Shown piece by piece: positions 1 through 6,197 of a stretch of 6,197 bases of DNA (the stretch's first letter is position 1; each line of letters starts with the position of its first letter). Origin of the DNA: an uncultured Roseburia sp. (GTDB taxonomy: Bacteria; Bacillota; Clostridia; Lachnospirales; Lachnospiraceae); contig CANODN010000133.1 in assembly GCA_947564765.1 (NCBI GenBank), positions 1 through 6,197 on the forward strand, in the 5' to 3' direction. Both the position numbers and the translations under genes were made by a program. The notes under the pieces are model-generated. The model searched no databases and was not told the origin of the DNA. It saw nothing but the letters and a program-made list of their open reading frames with translations.

Positions 1-2931
1 ATACTCCCTCCGCTTACCCTCCAGAGCGGCATTCATATAAACAACTAACTGCAGACGTAATCCGTAATAAACATTTAAAAGCTGAAAACTCATATTGCCG
101 GATTTATAATCAATGACTTTTACATATAATTTATCTGCATCCCGGTAAGTATCGATCCGGTCGATGCGTCCCTGCAAATGCATTTTTTCTTCTTCACTGA
201 GATGAAAATGCATGGATTTCAGATTCTCAGTATAAGAAAAAGAAACCTCAAACTGATCCGGAGTAAAACGCCCCTTTCTCACCTGATACAAAAGTGCGCT
301 GACGGTTCGTTTTAAAATCCGGTACATCCGCTCCTTTGCATAGCTGCTCCTGGCATTGTCATACAGCGCCAGATTGTGATTGGCCCCCAGAGACTGTTCC
401 AGCGCTTCTTTTAACAGATCTTCACTCTCTTCCTCTGTAACGGTAAACCAGTTATAGGATTTTTTCTGCATCCCTTCTGCAAACCGTTCCAGTACATCAT
501 GAAAAATATTTCCGAAATCTACCGCATAAAAACCGCTTTCGCTCCGTTCCTTTAAAGTCAATCCATAGATCAAAAAATGAGAAAATGCACAGGCCGCAAA
601 AGTTTCCAGCCTTGTAACGCTGTTTTCCAGCACCGTACCGTAAAGAGCCTTTGTAACAGAAGCAGAAATGGGCGTATCCTTATACATCAGCTTTGCCGCA
701 TCAAAAAGCTCTGTCAGCTCCTTACAAAACTCCTCTCTGCTTTGATACCAGCGGCAGAGCGCCGCCCAATAACGGATTTCATCTGTCTTTTCTCTTCTCT
801 GCCACAATTCCGCCGACTCAATCCCCTCAATCAAAAGATCCTTTGCACTTTCCGCCGTTACGATCCGATCCTTGAAGGGTTCCGATTCGATTTCACAAAC
901 AGAAAGATTTTCATACATATTTAAAAGAACGCGGATAAAATAAGAGCTTTGCATCGCTTTTCCTTCTCCGTCTACTCTGGCATAGGAAAGATAAAGCCGG
1001 TCGGAGGGCTTCGTCAGATTCAGGTAGAGATAAAATTTCTGGATAAAGGTTTTTTCTCTTACGGTAGGAGCCAGCTCCAGCTCCATTTCTCCCAGCTTTT
1101 CCCGCTCGATCTGGGACAAAATCCCGTCAAAATCCCCGGATTTCGGAATCACACCGTCATTGACGCCTACCACAAACAATACTTTGATAGAATCCAGACG
1201 CGTACGCTCCATATCACCAAACAAAACTCTGTCATAGCCCGGCGGTATAATTCCCACCTTTGCCGATTCGTAACCGGCATCCAGAATTTTGGCATAATCC
1301 GCAAGGGAAATCACTTCATCTCCGAGAAGCTCTGCCATTTTGTCAAACAAATCCATGACAATCCGATAAATCTGTGCATACTCCCTTGCATTTTTCAGAT
1401 CTCCCGCCGCTTCGTATTCCAGCTCCTTCTGCTTAAGCTGTTCTTCCACCTTCTGCTCACAGATAAACGCATACAGCGCATTCGTCTGTTCCTTTACCGT
1501 AATATCCCCTTTCTTCAAAATAGAAACCAATTCTGCAAACTGCTTAGCCACTTTACTCCGGATTTCATTGACCTTACTCAAAGAATCCTCGTCATAGCCC
1601 TTTGGCAGATAGCAAAACCGTTCACTCCATTTCCCATAGCCCCGGATACCTGCCGCCAGACAGTAGTTTTCCAGAATGTCTACTTCTTCTCTGGAAATTC
1701 CCGCTAACCCGCTCCTCAAATACCGGAAAATACTTTCACCGGAAAAATCATACTGTACCGCCTCCAGAACAGCCCGCAGAAATTCAATAAACGGATGATA
1801 TACAATCGTGGTTTTTTGGTCAATAAACAGAGGAATCTGATATTTGTCAAATACCTCCCTGGCATAATCCACATACCGGGACAGATCACCACAGACAATG
1901 GCAATCTCTCTGTAGTGGTATCCCTTCCTTCGTACCAGACGTTCTATTTTTCTTGCTGTATCGTAAAGCTCCTCTCTGGGATTTTTCAGACTGCTTATGG
2001 TAATCTCTTCCGTATCTTTCAAAACATAGCGTGTCCCCTGGTTCCGAAAGAGATTCTGTTCCAGAAAATGCAGTGCTTCCGATTCATGAAAACGGCTGTA
2101 TGTTCCATGCTCCAACAAAATCGGCTCCTCTGTGGGAACATGGAGCTCATCCGCCATTTTCTGCAGGGAAAGAATCATTTTTTTACTCATAGCAAACAAT
2201 TCATGGCTTCCCGTACAGTGATACGGATTCTCCCGGATATCTATCGTTACCGTGACATAAATCTTTTCCGTAATCTTTAACAGCTTCTTCAAAAGTAAAT
2301 TCTGAATCGGTGTGAATCCGGTAAATCCATCCAGTACCATCACACTATCTCTTAAAATCTTTGACTGATCTGCAACGTCAATCAGAAGCTCCAATACTTC
2401 CTCTGCCGTAACAAACCGCCCTTCCAGAAAATCCAGAAAGCCCTGATACATAATCTGTATATCCTTAAGCTTATAAGAAAAACTTCCTTCCGGAAGTTTT
2501 TCAATCGCCTCGGATATTTGCATGGGCGTTACATTATATTGGGCCAATTCGGATATCAAAGACTTCACTTCGCTGATATAACCCATCTTGGTCATATTTT
2601 TCTTCAGTACCGTAAGCTCATCTGCCTTTTCTTCTGCTACCCGCCTTAAAATCAGATTCTTTCCTGTTTCTTCCAAAACCTGATAGCAAAAGCTGCCCAG
2701 CTCATCAAACACACGATAAGCCAGACGTCCAAAGCTTAGTACATCGATATTTATGATGCTGTGTCCCGGATGCATCGCCGCCAGTTCTCTCTGTGTCTGC
2801 ATCGTAAACTGCTCCGGCACCAGGATAAGAAATTTCTTATCCCGGGCCTTGCCAGCTTCTTTTATGATTCTGCTGTGGATATAATGGGTTTTCCCGCTGC
2901 CGGAATTTCCCAAAATAAACTGTAACGCCAT
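1..2931 (-). CDS. addB: AddB, helicase-exonuclease AddAB subunit B (3' end of gene missing)
   Basis: AddB pairs with AddA in the cytoplasm to process double-strand DNA breaks for RecA-dependent repair; in Bacillus subtilis it carries the nuclease for one strand and helps recognise Chi. The frame is open from the ATG at 2931 to the window edge: 977 codons, none a stop. Visible landmarks are a Walker A motif GNSGSGKT (residues 8-15, Lys14), DGF at 201-203, NDG at 591-593, the first iron-sulfur cysteine Cys781 in a CAFSHF context, and the nuclease motifs GRIDRID (921-927) and DYKSG (941-945). Cys781 and Asp941 each sit 20 residues before B. subtilis Cys801 and Asp961, so the alignment is collinear. 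The other three cluster cysteines, expected near residue 1100, and roughly 170-190 residues lie off the left edge. The start is supported by AAAGGAAGG six bases upstream. The gene is 27 bases behind the AIM24 gene, so co-transcription is likely; addA is expected next to the left but is not visible. Confidence 0.96.
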   Translation of the reverse strand, partial: MALQFILGNSGSGKTHYIHSRIIKEAGKARDKKFLILVPEQFTMQTQRELAAMHPGHSIINIDVLSFGRLAYRVFDELGSFCYQVLEETGKNLILRRVAEEKADELTVLKKNMTKMGYISEVKSLISELAQYNVTPMQISEAIEKLPEGSFSYKLKDIQIMYQGFLDFLEGRFVTAEEVLELLIDVADQSKILRDSVMVLDGFTGFTPIQNLLLKKLLKITEKIYVTVTIDIRENPYHCTGSHELFAMSKKMILSLQKMADELHVPTEEPILLEHGTYSRFHESEALHFLEQNLFRNQGTRYVLKDTEEITISSLKNPREELYDTARKIERLVRRKGYHYREIAIVCGDLSRYVDYAREVFDKYQIPLFIDQKTTIVYHPFIEFLRAVLEAVQYDFSGESIFRYLRSGLAGISREEVDILENYCLAAGIRGYGKWSERFCYLPKGYDEDSLSKVNEIRSKVAKQFAELVSILKKGDITVKEQTNALYAFICEQKVEEQLKQKELEYEAAGDLKNAREYAQIYRIVMDLFDKMAELLGDEVISLADYAKILDAGYESAKVGIIPPGYDRVLFGDMERTRLDSIKVLFVVGVNDGVIPKSGDFDGILSQIEREKLGEMELELAPTVREKTFIQKFYLYLNLTKPSDRLYLSYARVDGEGKAMQSSYFIRVLLNMYENLSVCEIESEPFKDRIVTAESAKDLLIEGIESAELWQRREKTDEIRYWAALCRWYQSREEFCKELTELFDAAKLMYKDTPISASVTKALYGTVLENSVTRLETFAACAFSHFLIYGLTLKERSESGFYAVDFGNIFHDVLERFAEGMQKKSYNWFTVTEEESEDLLKEALEQSLGANHNLALYDNARSSYAKERMYRILKRTVSALLYQVRKGRFTPDQFEVSFSYTENLKSMHFHLSEEEKMHLQGRIDRIDTYRDADKLYVKVIDYKSGNMSFQLLNVYYGLRLQLVVYMNAALEGKRREY
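2477..2502 (-). repeat. Perfect 11-bp inverted repeat inside addB, terminator-like
   Basis: Read on the addB mRNA, GAAAAACTTCC and GGAAGTTTTTC pair perfectly around a GGAA tetraloop, which fits the GNRA class. The 3' arm ends in five U residues, so the shape resembles an intrinsic terminator, although half of the stem is A-U. It falls about codons 144-152 of addB (peptide EKLPEGSF). The repeat itself is certain; any role in termination or RNA stability is inference, and the amino-acid sequence alone could account for it. Confidence 0.55.
2823..2842. repeat. 20-bp perfect palindrome inside the start of addB
   Basis: The half-site GGATAAGAAA is followed immediately by its exact reverse complement, with no spacer. 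It lies 90-109 bases into addB and encodes part of the DKKFLIL segment just after the Walker A region. A spacerless palindrome could be a site for a dimeric DNA-binding protein, or it may be chance combined with Lys/Phe/Leu/Ile codon choice. No binding protein is recognised. Confidence 0.5.
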
Positions 2932-2958
2932 ATAAATCCTTCCTTTATTTCCCTTTGT

Positions 2959-3633
2959 TTATTTTGCCGGCAGATAAGGAATCAATGTACCTGCCATCTG
3001 GCCGATCGGCATAGACTGCAGCAACACACGGCCCGGTCCGGTGATCACGGTATTGAATACGCCTTCTCCGCCGAACAGCATATTCTTCACGCCCGGAACC
3101 TTCTGAATATCAATCGAGCAGGTAGAATCCATAGCTGCCAGATATCCGGTATCCACTACAATAGACTGTCCCGCCGCAAGCTCATATTCCTTGATATAAC
3201 CGTCAAATTCTACAAATGCAACGCCGTTTCCGGATAATTTCTGCATAATAAATCCTTCTCCGCCAAAGAATCCTGCACCTGCTTTTTTCTGGAAGAACAC
3301 CGATAATTCCACGCCGGAAGTAGATGCCAGAAATGCTGTTTTCTGACAGATCATCTCTTTGCCTGGGGAAATTTCAAATGCACGGATCGATCCAGGAAAG
3401 CTGGAAGCAAATGCAATCATGCCAGGACCGCCCATTGCGGTATAATGATTGACAAACATACTCTCGCCGCTGAACATTCTGCCGAACATCTTGCCGACAC
3501 CGCCGCCAACGGTTTCCATTTTCATATTCGGAGACATCCAGGACATTGCACCCTTCTCCGTAATCATCATCTCGTTCGATTCTAACTCACAAACTACAAC
3601 CGGTAATGGTTCTCCCTCAATTGAATACTTCAT
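2959..3633 (-). CDS. TIGR00266 / AIM24-family protein
   Basis: This is a complete 224-residue protein that I recognise as the bacterial AIM24 (formerly DUF124) family, usually about 220-230 residues. The family adopts a beta-rich, TRAP-like fold; its bacterial function is not established, and no catalytic residues are known. Typical stretches are WMSPNMKMET (32-41), a glycine cluster at 43-47, GGPGMIAFASSFPG (68-81), FFGGEGF (122-128), VDTGYLAA (160-167) and TGPGRV (198-203). FGGEG occurs twice (123-127 and 187-191), each followed by a similar beta-strand pattern, which suggests an internal repeat. There is no signal peptide or clear membrane segment, so it is probably cytoplasmic. The start is set by GAAGGGAG seven bases upstream. 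It lies 89 bases downstream of ackA and 27 bases upstream of addB on the same strand, so it probably shares their transcript; I see no promoter of its own. Confidence 0.92.
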   Translation of the reverse strand: MKYSIEGEPLPVVVCELESNEMMITEKGAMSWMSPNMKMETVGGGVGKMFGRMFSGESMFVNHYTAMGGPGMIAFASSFPGSIRAFEISPGKEMICQKTAFLASTSGVELSVFFQKKAGAGFFGGEGFIMQKLSGNGVAFVEFDGYIKEYELAAGQSIVVDTGYLAAMDSTCSIDIQKVPGVKNMLFGGEGVFNTVITGPGRVLLQSMPIGQMAGTLIPYLPAK

Positions 3634-3722
3634 TGTTATTCTCCCTTCGTTTTATCTTGATACCCTCCGGACATCCCGGTATGACACATCCTTCCGGGCT
3701 AAATTTTTCATATCGTTCTCTC
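3634..3722 (-). other. ackA to AIM24 intergenic gap without a convincing terminator
   Basis: The gap holds a 5-bp G+C stem (3675-3679 with 3694-3698) around a 14-base loop that can form a further 3-bp ATG/CAT helix. On the mRNA it is not followed by a U-run, so it does not look like an intrinsic terminator. I also find no sigma-A -35/-10 pair for the minus strand here. Read-through from ackA into the AIM24 gene and addB is therefore the simplest reading. The hairpin could still act on mRNA processing. Confidence 0.5.
3652..3711 (-). other. Possible 19-codon small ORF between ackA and the AIM24 gene
   Basis: An ATG 11 bases after the ackA stop opens a 19-codon frame, MKNLARKDVSYRDVRRVSR, ending at TAA 18 bases before the AIM24 start. 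The peptide is strongly basic, with five Arg and two Lys against two Asp. The upstream AAGAGAG is a poor ribosome binding site. It fills most of the 89-base gap and covers a weak hairpin (CCCGG at 3675-3679 with CCGGG at 3694-3698). It may be chance; I do not recognise it. Confidence 0.2.
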
Positions 3723-4913
3723 TTATCCCACGATAGCAACGGTTTCCCGGCAGATTGCCAGCTCCTCATTGGTCGGAATCAGCATAACCGCAACCTTGGA
3801 ATCCGGTGTGGAAAGCATAACTTCTTCGCCCCGTTTCTGATTTGCATCTGCATCCAGACTGATTCCAAGATAGCCCAGATAATTACAGATCATTTCACGA
3901 ACCTTTCCGTCGTTCTCACCTACGCCTGCCGTAAAGCAGATCGCATCTACCCCGTTCATGGCTGCCACATAGGAACCGATATATTTTGCTGTCCGATAGC
4001 AGAAAACTTCCCTCGCAGCCGTTGCGCGTTCATTGCCTTCATTCGATGCTGCTTCCAGATCACGAAAATCACTGGAGATACCGGAAAGCCCATAGACGCC
4101 GGATTCTTTGTTCAGTACGTTCATAATGCCTGCCATATCCAGATCTTCCTTCTTTGCCAGAAATTCAATGGCCGAAGGATCGATATCACCGGAGCGGGTT
4201 CCCATAACCAGACCCTCTAAAGGCGTCAGTCCCATAGAAGTATCCACTGACTTTCCGTTCTTTACCGCACAGATGCTTGCACCGTTGCCCAAATGACATA
4301 CGATAGTCTTTAAGTTGTCATACGGTCTGTCCAGAATTTCTGCAGCCCGTTTGGATACATAGCTGTGGCTGGTGCCATGAAATCCATATTTACGAACTTT
4401 ATATTTTTCATAATATTCATATGGAATCCCGTATAAATATGCCTCCTTTGGCATCGTCTGATGAAACGCCGTATCAAAAACAGCTGCCATTGGAACACCC
4501 TTCAGTACCTCCTGACACGCACGCACACCAATCAGATTGGCCGGATTGTGCAGAGGGGCCAGATCAGAGCATTCCTCCACTGCCTGAATGACTTCTTCTG
4601 TCAAAAGCGTAGAACATGCAAATTTCTCACCGCCATGTACAAGTCTGTGTCCCACTGCGTCAATTTCATCCAGACTTTTCAGCACACCGGTTTTCGGATT
4701 CACAAGTGCCTCCAATACCATGCGCACTGCTTCCGTATGGGTAGGCATCGCTGCCTGTGTTACTTCCTTTTCGCCATCCTTTGGCTGATAGACCAATCTG
4801 CCGTCGATGCCGATTCGTTCACAGATTCCTTTTGCAAGCACTTCTTCACTGTCAGAATGAATAACCTGATATTTCAAAGAAGAACTGCCACAATTAATGA
4901 CTAACACATTCAT
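3723..4913 (-). CDS. ackA: Acetate kinase
   Basis: AckA reversibly transfers phosphate between acetyl phosphate and ADP, giving acetate and ATP; in fermenting Clostridia this is the main acetate-forming, ATP-yielding step after phosphotransacetylase. The protein is complete at 396 residues, normal for the family (about 400). It opens with the signature INCGSSSLKY (6-15). Residues matching the Methanosarcina thermophila active site are Asn7, Arg90, His122, Asp147 (in VFDTAFHQTMP), His179 (in YGFHGTSHSY), Arg240 (in MGTRSGDIDP) and Glu383 (in PTNEELAI); after Asn7 each is one position lower than in that enzyme, so nothing essential is missing. CHLGNGAS (206-213) and FTAGVGEN (327-334) are the nucleotide-binding segments of the sugar-kinase/Hsp70/actin fold. 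AGGAG lies eight bases before the ATG. It is the first gene of the leftward transcript and is divergent from tmcAL. No pta is adjacent within the window, although pta-ackA pairing is common. Confidence 0.98.
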   Translation of the reverse strand: MNVLVINCGSSSLKYQVIHSDSEEVLAKGICERIGIDGRLVYQPKDGEKEVTQAAMPTHTEAVRMVLEALVNPKTGVLKSLDEIDAVGHRLVHGGEKFACSTLLTEEVIQAVEECSDLAPLHNPANLIGVRACQEVLKGVPMAAVFDTAFHQTMPKEAYLYGIPYEYYEKYKVRKYGFHGTSHSYVSKRAAEILDRPYDNLKTIVCHLGNGASICAVKNGKSVDTSMGLTPLEGLVMGTRSGDIDPSAIEFLAKKEDLDMAGIMNVLNKESGVYGLSGISSDFRDLEAASNEGNERATAAREVFCYRTAKYIGSYVAAMNGVDAICFTAGVGENDGKVREMICNYLGYLGISLDADANQKRGEEVMLSTPDSKVAVMLIPTNEELAICRETVAIVG

Positions 4914-4948
4914 GTTTTCATCTCCTCTTTTTTAAAATTAAAAACGCC

Positions 4949-4967
4949 TTATACGATAAAAGTATAA
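4949..4967. repeat. Inverted repeat over the ackA -10 box and start region
   Basis: TTATAC (4949-4954) and GTATAA (4962-4967) form a perfect 6-bp inverted repeat with a 7-base spacer. It spans the predicted ackA -10 box and transcription start, where a repressor dimer would block RNA polymerase. The sequence is A+T-rich and partly forced by the -10 box itself, so chance is possible. Confidence 0.35.
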
Positions 4968-4989
4968 ACCTTTTTTACATGGTAAACAA
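4961..4989 (-). promoter_or_regulatory. Predicted sigma-A-like promoter of ackA
   Basis: On the minus strand a TATACT -10 box (4966-4961, five of six consensus bases) lies exactly 17 bases from a weak TTGTTT -35 box (4989-4984). Transcription would begin near 4954, giving a leader of about 40 bases that ends in the AGAGGAGA ribosome binding site. The poor -35 box suggests a promoter that may need an activator, but no known operator consensus was recognised. Confidence 0.6.
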
Positions 4990-5039
4990 TGTTAAAAAGA
5001 AATTTTTGTGTATAAATTTGGAAACAGATTCCGTTAATG

Positions 5040-5068
5040 TTGTCAGACTTTCCCGTCAATGCTAAAAT
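5040..5068 (+). promoter_or_regulatory. Predicted extended -10 sigma-A-like promoter of tmcAL
   Basis: TTGTCA (5040-5045, five of six bases) is followed after exactly 17 bases by TAAAAT (5063-5068, five of six), preceded by TG at 5060-5061, an extended -10 element. Transcription would begin around 5075, leaving a leader of about 60 bases. In the leader TTTCAT (5084-5089) can pair with ATGAAA (5102-5107), a weak stem; no known riboswitch was recognised. This is the strongest promoter match in the window. Confidence 0.72.
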
Positions 5069-5135
5069 ATTCAGAAGATTTTATTTCATTATTATCCATA
5101 GATGAAACAGCAGCTTTATTTTAAGGAGCATTCAC

Positions 5136-6176
5136 ATGAAAATTACAGGCATTATCGCAGAATACAATCCCTTTCACAACGGCCATGCTTATCAGATTCA
5201 AAAAGCAAAGGAGCAATCCCATGCAGACTATATTGTTGTGGCTATGAGCGGAAACTACGTGCAGAGAGGCGCTCCTGCCATTCTGGATAAATTCAGCCGT
5301 ACCCGGGCGGCCCTGAAAAACGGCGCTGACTTTGTGTTTGAAATTCCATCTCTCTGGGCGTCTGCCTCTGCAGAGTATTTTGCAGCCGCGGGTATTTCCC
5401 TTTTTCATGCTTTAGGCTGCGTGGATACAGTCAGCTTTGGCTGTGAAACAGCGGATACTGCCCTGATGACAAAAACCGCGCGGCTCTTATCTATAGAGCC
5501 TCCAGAATATGCCTCCTTTTTATCCGGTTATTTAAAACAGGGATTTCCATTTCCGGCAGCCAGAGAAAAAGCTGTCGTTTCTTATTTCGCACAAAAAAAA
5601 GAAGATGTATCTATCACCGCCCTCTCTTCTCTTCTTCATGAACCAAATAACATCCTTGCACTGGAATATATGAAATGTCTGATCCAAAACAACCTGCCGA
5701 TTACCCCTCTGCCGATTCTCCGTCAGGGAAGCGGATATCATGACACCAACACCGGAGAAGACTTCTGTTCCGCTACTGCAATCCGCACCTGCTGTTTAAA
5801 GCCCCGCACAGAAGAATCCAGCCAAGAATTAAAACAAATAAATCGAAACGCTATACTTCCTTATGTACCGGAAGAAACCGCCAATCTGCTTTCTCATCCG
5901 GATACCTGTTTTCTGACAGAAAATGACTTTTCGGCAATGGTTTATTATAAACTGCTCGGTGAAAAAGAAAAAGGATTTGCAGAATATGCAGACGGCTCTT
6001 TCGAACTTTCCAACCGGATTTGCCGCCGCCTTTCTGATTTCAGAGATTATGAGAGCTTTTGTAAATTGCTCAAAAGCAAAGAAGTGACTTATACGCGGAT
6101 CAGCCGTCTTCTTTTGCACATTTTATTGCATCACAGACAATCTGATTACGAACTCTTCTCAAAAAAACAGACATAA
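5136..6176 (+). CDS. tmcAL: tRNA(Met) cytidine acetate ligase TmcAL (YlbM family), C-terminally short
   Basis: TmcAL activates acetate with ATP to acetyl-adenylate and transfers the acetyl group to the wobble cytidine (C34) of elongator tRNA-Met, making ac4C in the cytoplasm. The nucleotidyltransferase-like N-terminus is typical: GIIAEYNPFHNGH (5-17) with the HxGH nucleotide motif at 14-17, then MSGNYVQRGAPAILDKFSR (37-55), FGCE (101-104, matching the ATP-contacting Gly), EPNNILALEY (169-178) and Arg196 before GYHD (200-203). A helical C-terminal part includes TRISRLLLHILL (320-331). AAGGAG lies seven bases before the ATG. The frame ends at residue 346, whereas relatives run to about 400-430 and continue past this helix with a conserved YxRxLG-type segment. 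The stop comes seven bases after an A7 tract (6161-6167), so a frameshift, real or from sequencing, is plausible. The family call is firm; whether the gene is intact is not. Confidence 0.9.
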   Translation: MKITGIIAEYNPFHNGHAYQIQKAKEQSHADYIVVAMSGNYVQRGAPAILDKFSRTRAALKNGADFVFEIPSLWASASAEYFAAAGISLFHALGCVDTVSFGCETADTALMTKTARLLSIEPPEYASFLSGYLKQGFPFPAAREKAVVSYFAQKKEDVSITALSSLLHEPNNILALEYMKCLIQNNLPITPLPILRQGSGYHDTNTGEDFCSATAIRTCCLKPRTEESSQELKQINRNAILPYVPEETANLLSHPDTCFLTENDFSAMVYYKLLGEKEKGFAEYADGSFELSNRICRRLSDFRDYESFCKLLKSKEVTYTRISRLLLHILLHHRQSDYELFSKKQT

Positions 6177-6197
6177 TGGAGACATCAAAAAATATTT

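Noticed and set aside
151..165. ATCGA-TCCGG-TCGAT inverted repeat near the left edge
   Set aside because: Only 5 bp within the conserved GRIDRID codons of addB; explained by the protein sequence.
949..1707. A 252-codon plus-strand open frame, with similar ones at 577-924 and 1795-2280
   Set aside because: All lie exactly codon-for-codon antisense to addB, which is open throughout and carries the family motifs. They have no ribosome binding sites and no recognisable domains.
3675..3698. CCCGG/CCGGG stem as an ackA terminator
   Set aside because: The stem is only 5 bp, the loop is 14 bases, and no U-run follows it on the minus-strand transcript.
3606..4220. Plus-strand open frame of 204 codons over the ackA/AIM24 region
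   Set aside because: It is antisense to the end of ackA and crosses the intergenic gap; no recognisable protein features or start signals.
4911..4921. Three-codon ATG-AAA-ACA-TGA frame on the minus strand overlapping the ackA start
   Set aside because: Its ATG directly abuts the ribosome binding site, with no room for initiation, so it is a chance reading of the spacer.
4980..5045. Possible Rex, CodY or CcpA (cre) operator upstream of ackA
   Set aside because: I compared the TTAACA, AAATTT and TGGTAAAC stretches with these consensus sequences; too many key positions mismatch, including the central CG of cre and the spacing of the Rex half-sites.
5102..5290. 62-codon frame overlapping the tmcAL start in another frame
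   Set aside because: There is no Shine-Dalgarno sequence before its ATG, and it mostly overlaps the conserved TmcAL N-terminus. The AAGGAG at 5123-5128 serves the ATG at 5136.
1..6197. AGCGG pentamers as Chi sites for AddAB
   Set aside because: A few copies exist, but AGCGG is the B. subtilis Chi; Chi differs among species and a 5-mer occurs by chance at this rate.

Overview
The window looks like ordinary chromosome from a low-to-moderate GC Firmicute, most likely class Clostridia and probably family Lachnospiraceae. The protein sequences support this: an AddB-type (not RecB/RecC) recombination nuclease subunit, a YlbM/TmcAL-type tRNA acetate ligase, a clostridial-style acetate kinase, sigma-A-like promoters and strong AGGAG-type ribosome binding sites. 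The family-level assignment is an inference from remembered homologues, not from a search.

Layout. Positions 1-2931 (minus strand) hold most of addB, which runs off the left edge; its reading frame is open over all 977 visible codons. A gap of 27 bases separates it from an upstream gene on the same strand, a TIGR00266/AIM24-family protein (2959-3633). Upstream of that, after 89 bases with no convincing terminator, is a complete ackA (3723-4913, minus). A 222-base intergenic region (4914-5135) carries two back-to-back sigma-A-like promoters, one for ackA on the minus strand and one for tmcAL on the plus strand. tmcAL (5136-6176, plus) ends earlier than its family normally does, just after an A7 tract, 21 bases from the right edge. 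Apart from these gaps there is no gene-free stretch, and I see no tRNA, rRNA, CRISPR array or insertion sequence.

How the genes fit together. ackA, the AIM24 gene and addB all point left and can be read as one transcript, but their functions are not obviously linked: acetate/ATP metabolism, an uncharacterised beta-rich protein, and double-strand-break repair. The addA partner is expected beyond the left edge. The divergent pair ackA/tmcAL shares a metabolite: AckA makes or consumes acetate, and TmcAL uses acetate plus ATP to acetylate the wobble cytidine of elongator tRNA-Met.

Nothing here is a clear new biological system. The points most worth checking are the early stop of tmcAL at the A7 tract, a terminator-like 11-bp hairpin inside addB, a 20-bp perfect palindrome in the same gene, and dyad symmetry over the ackA promoter.
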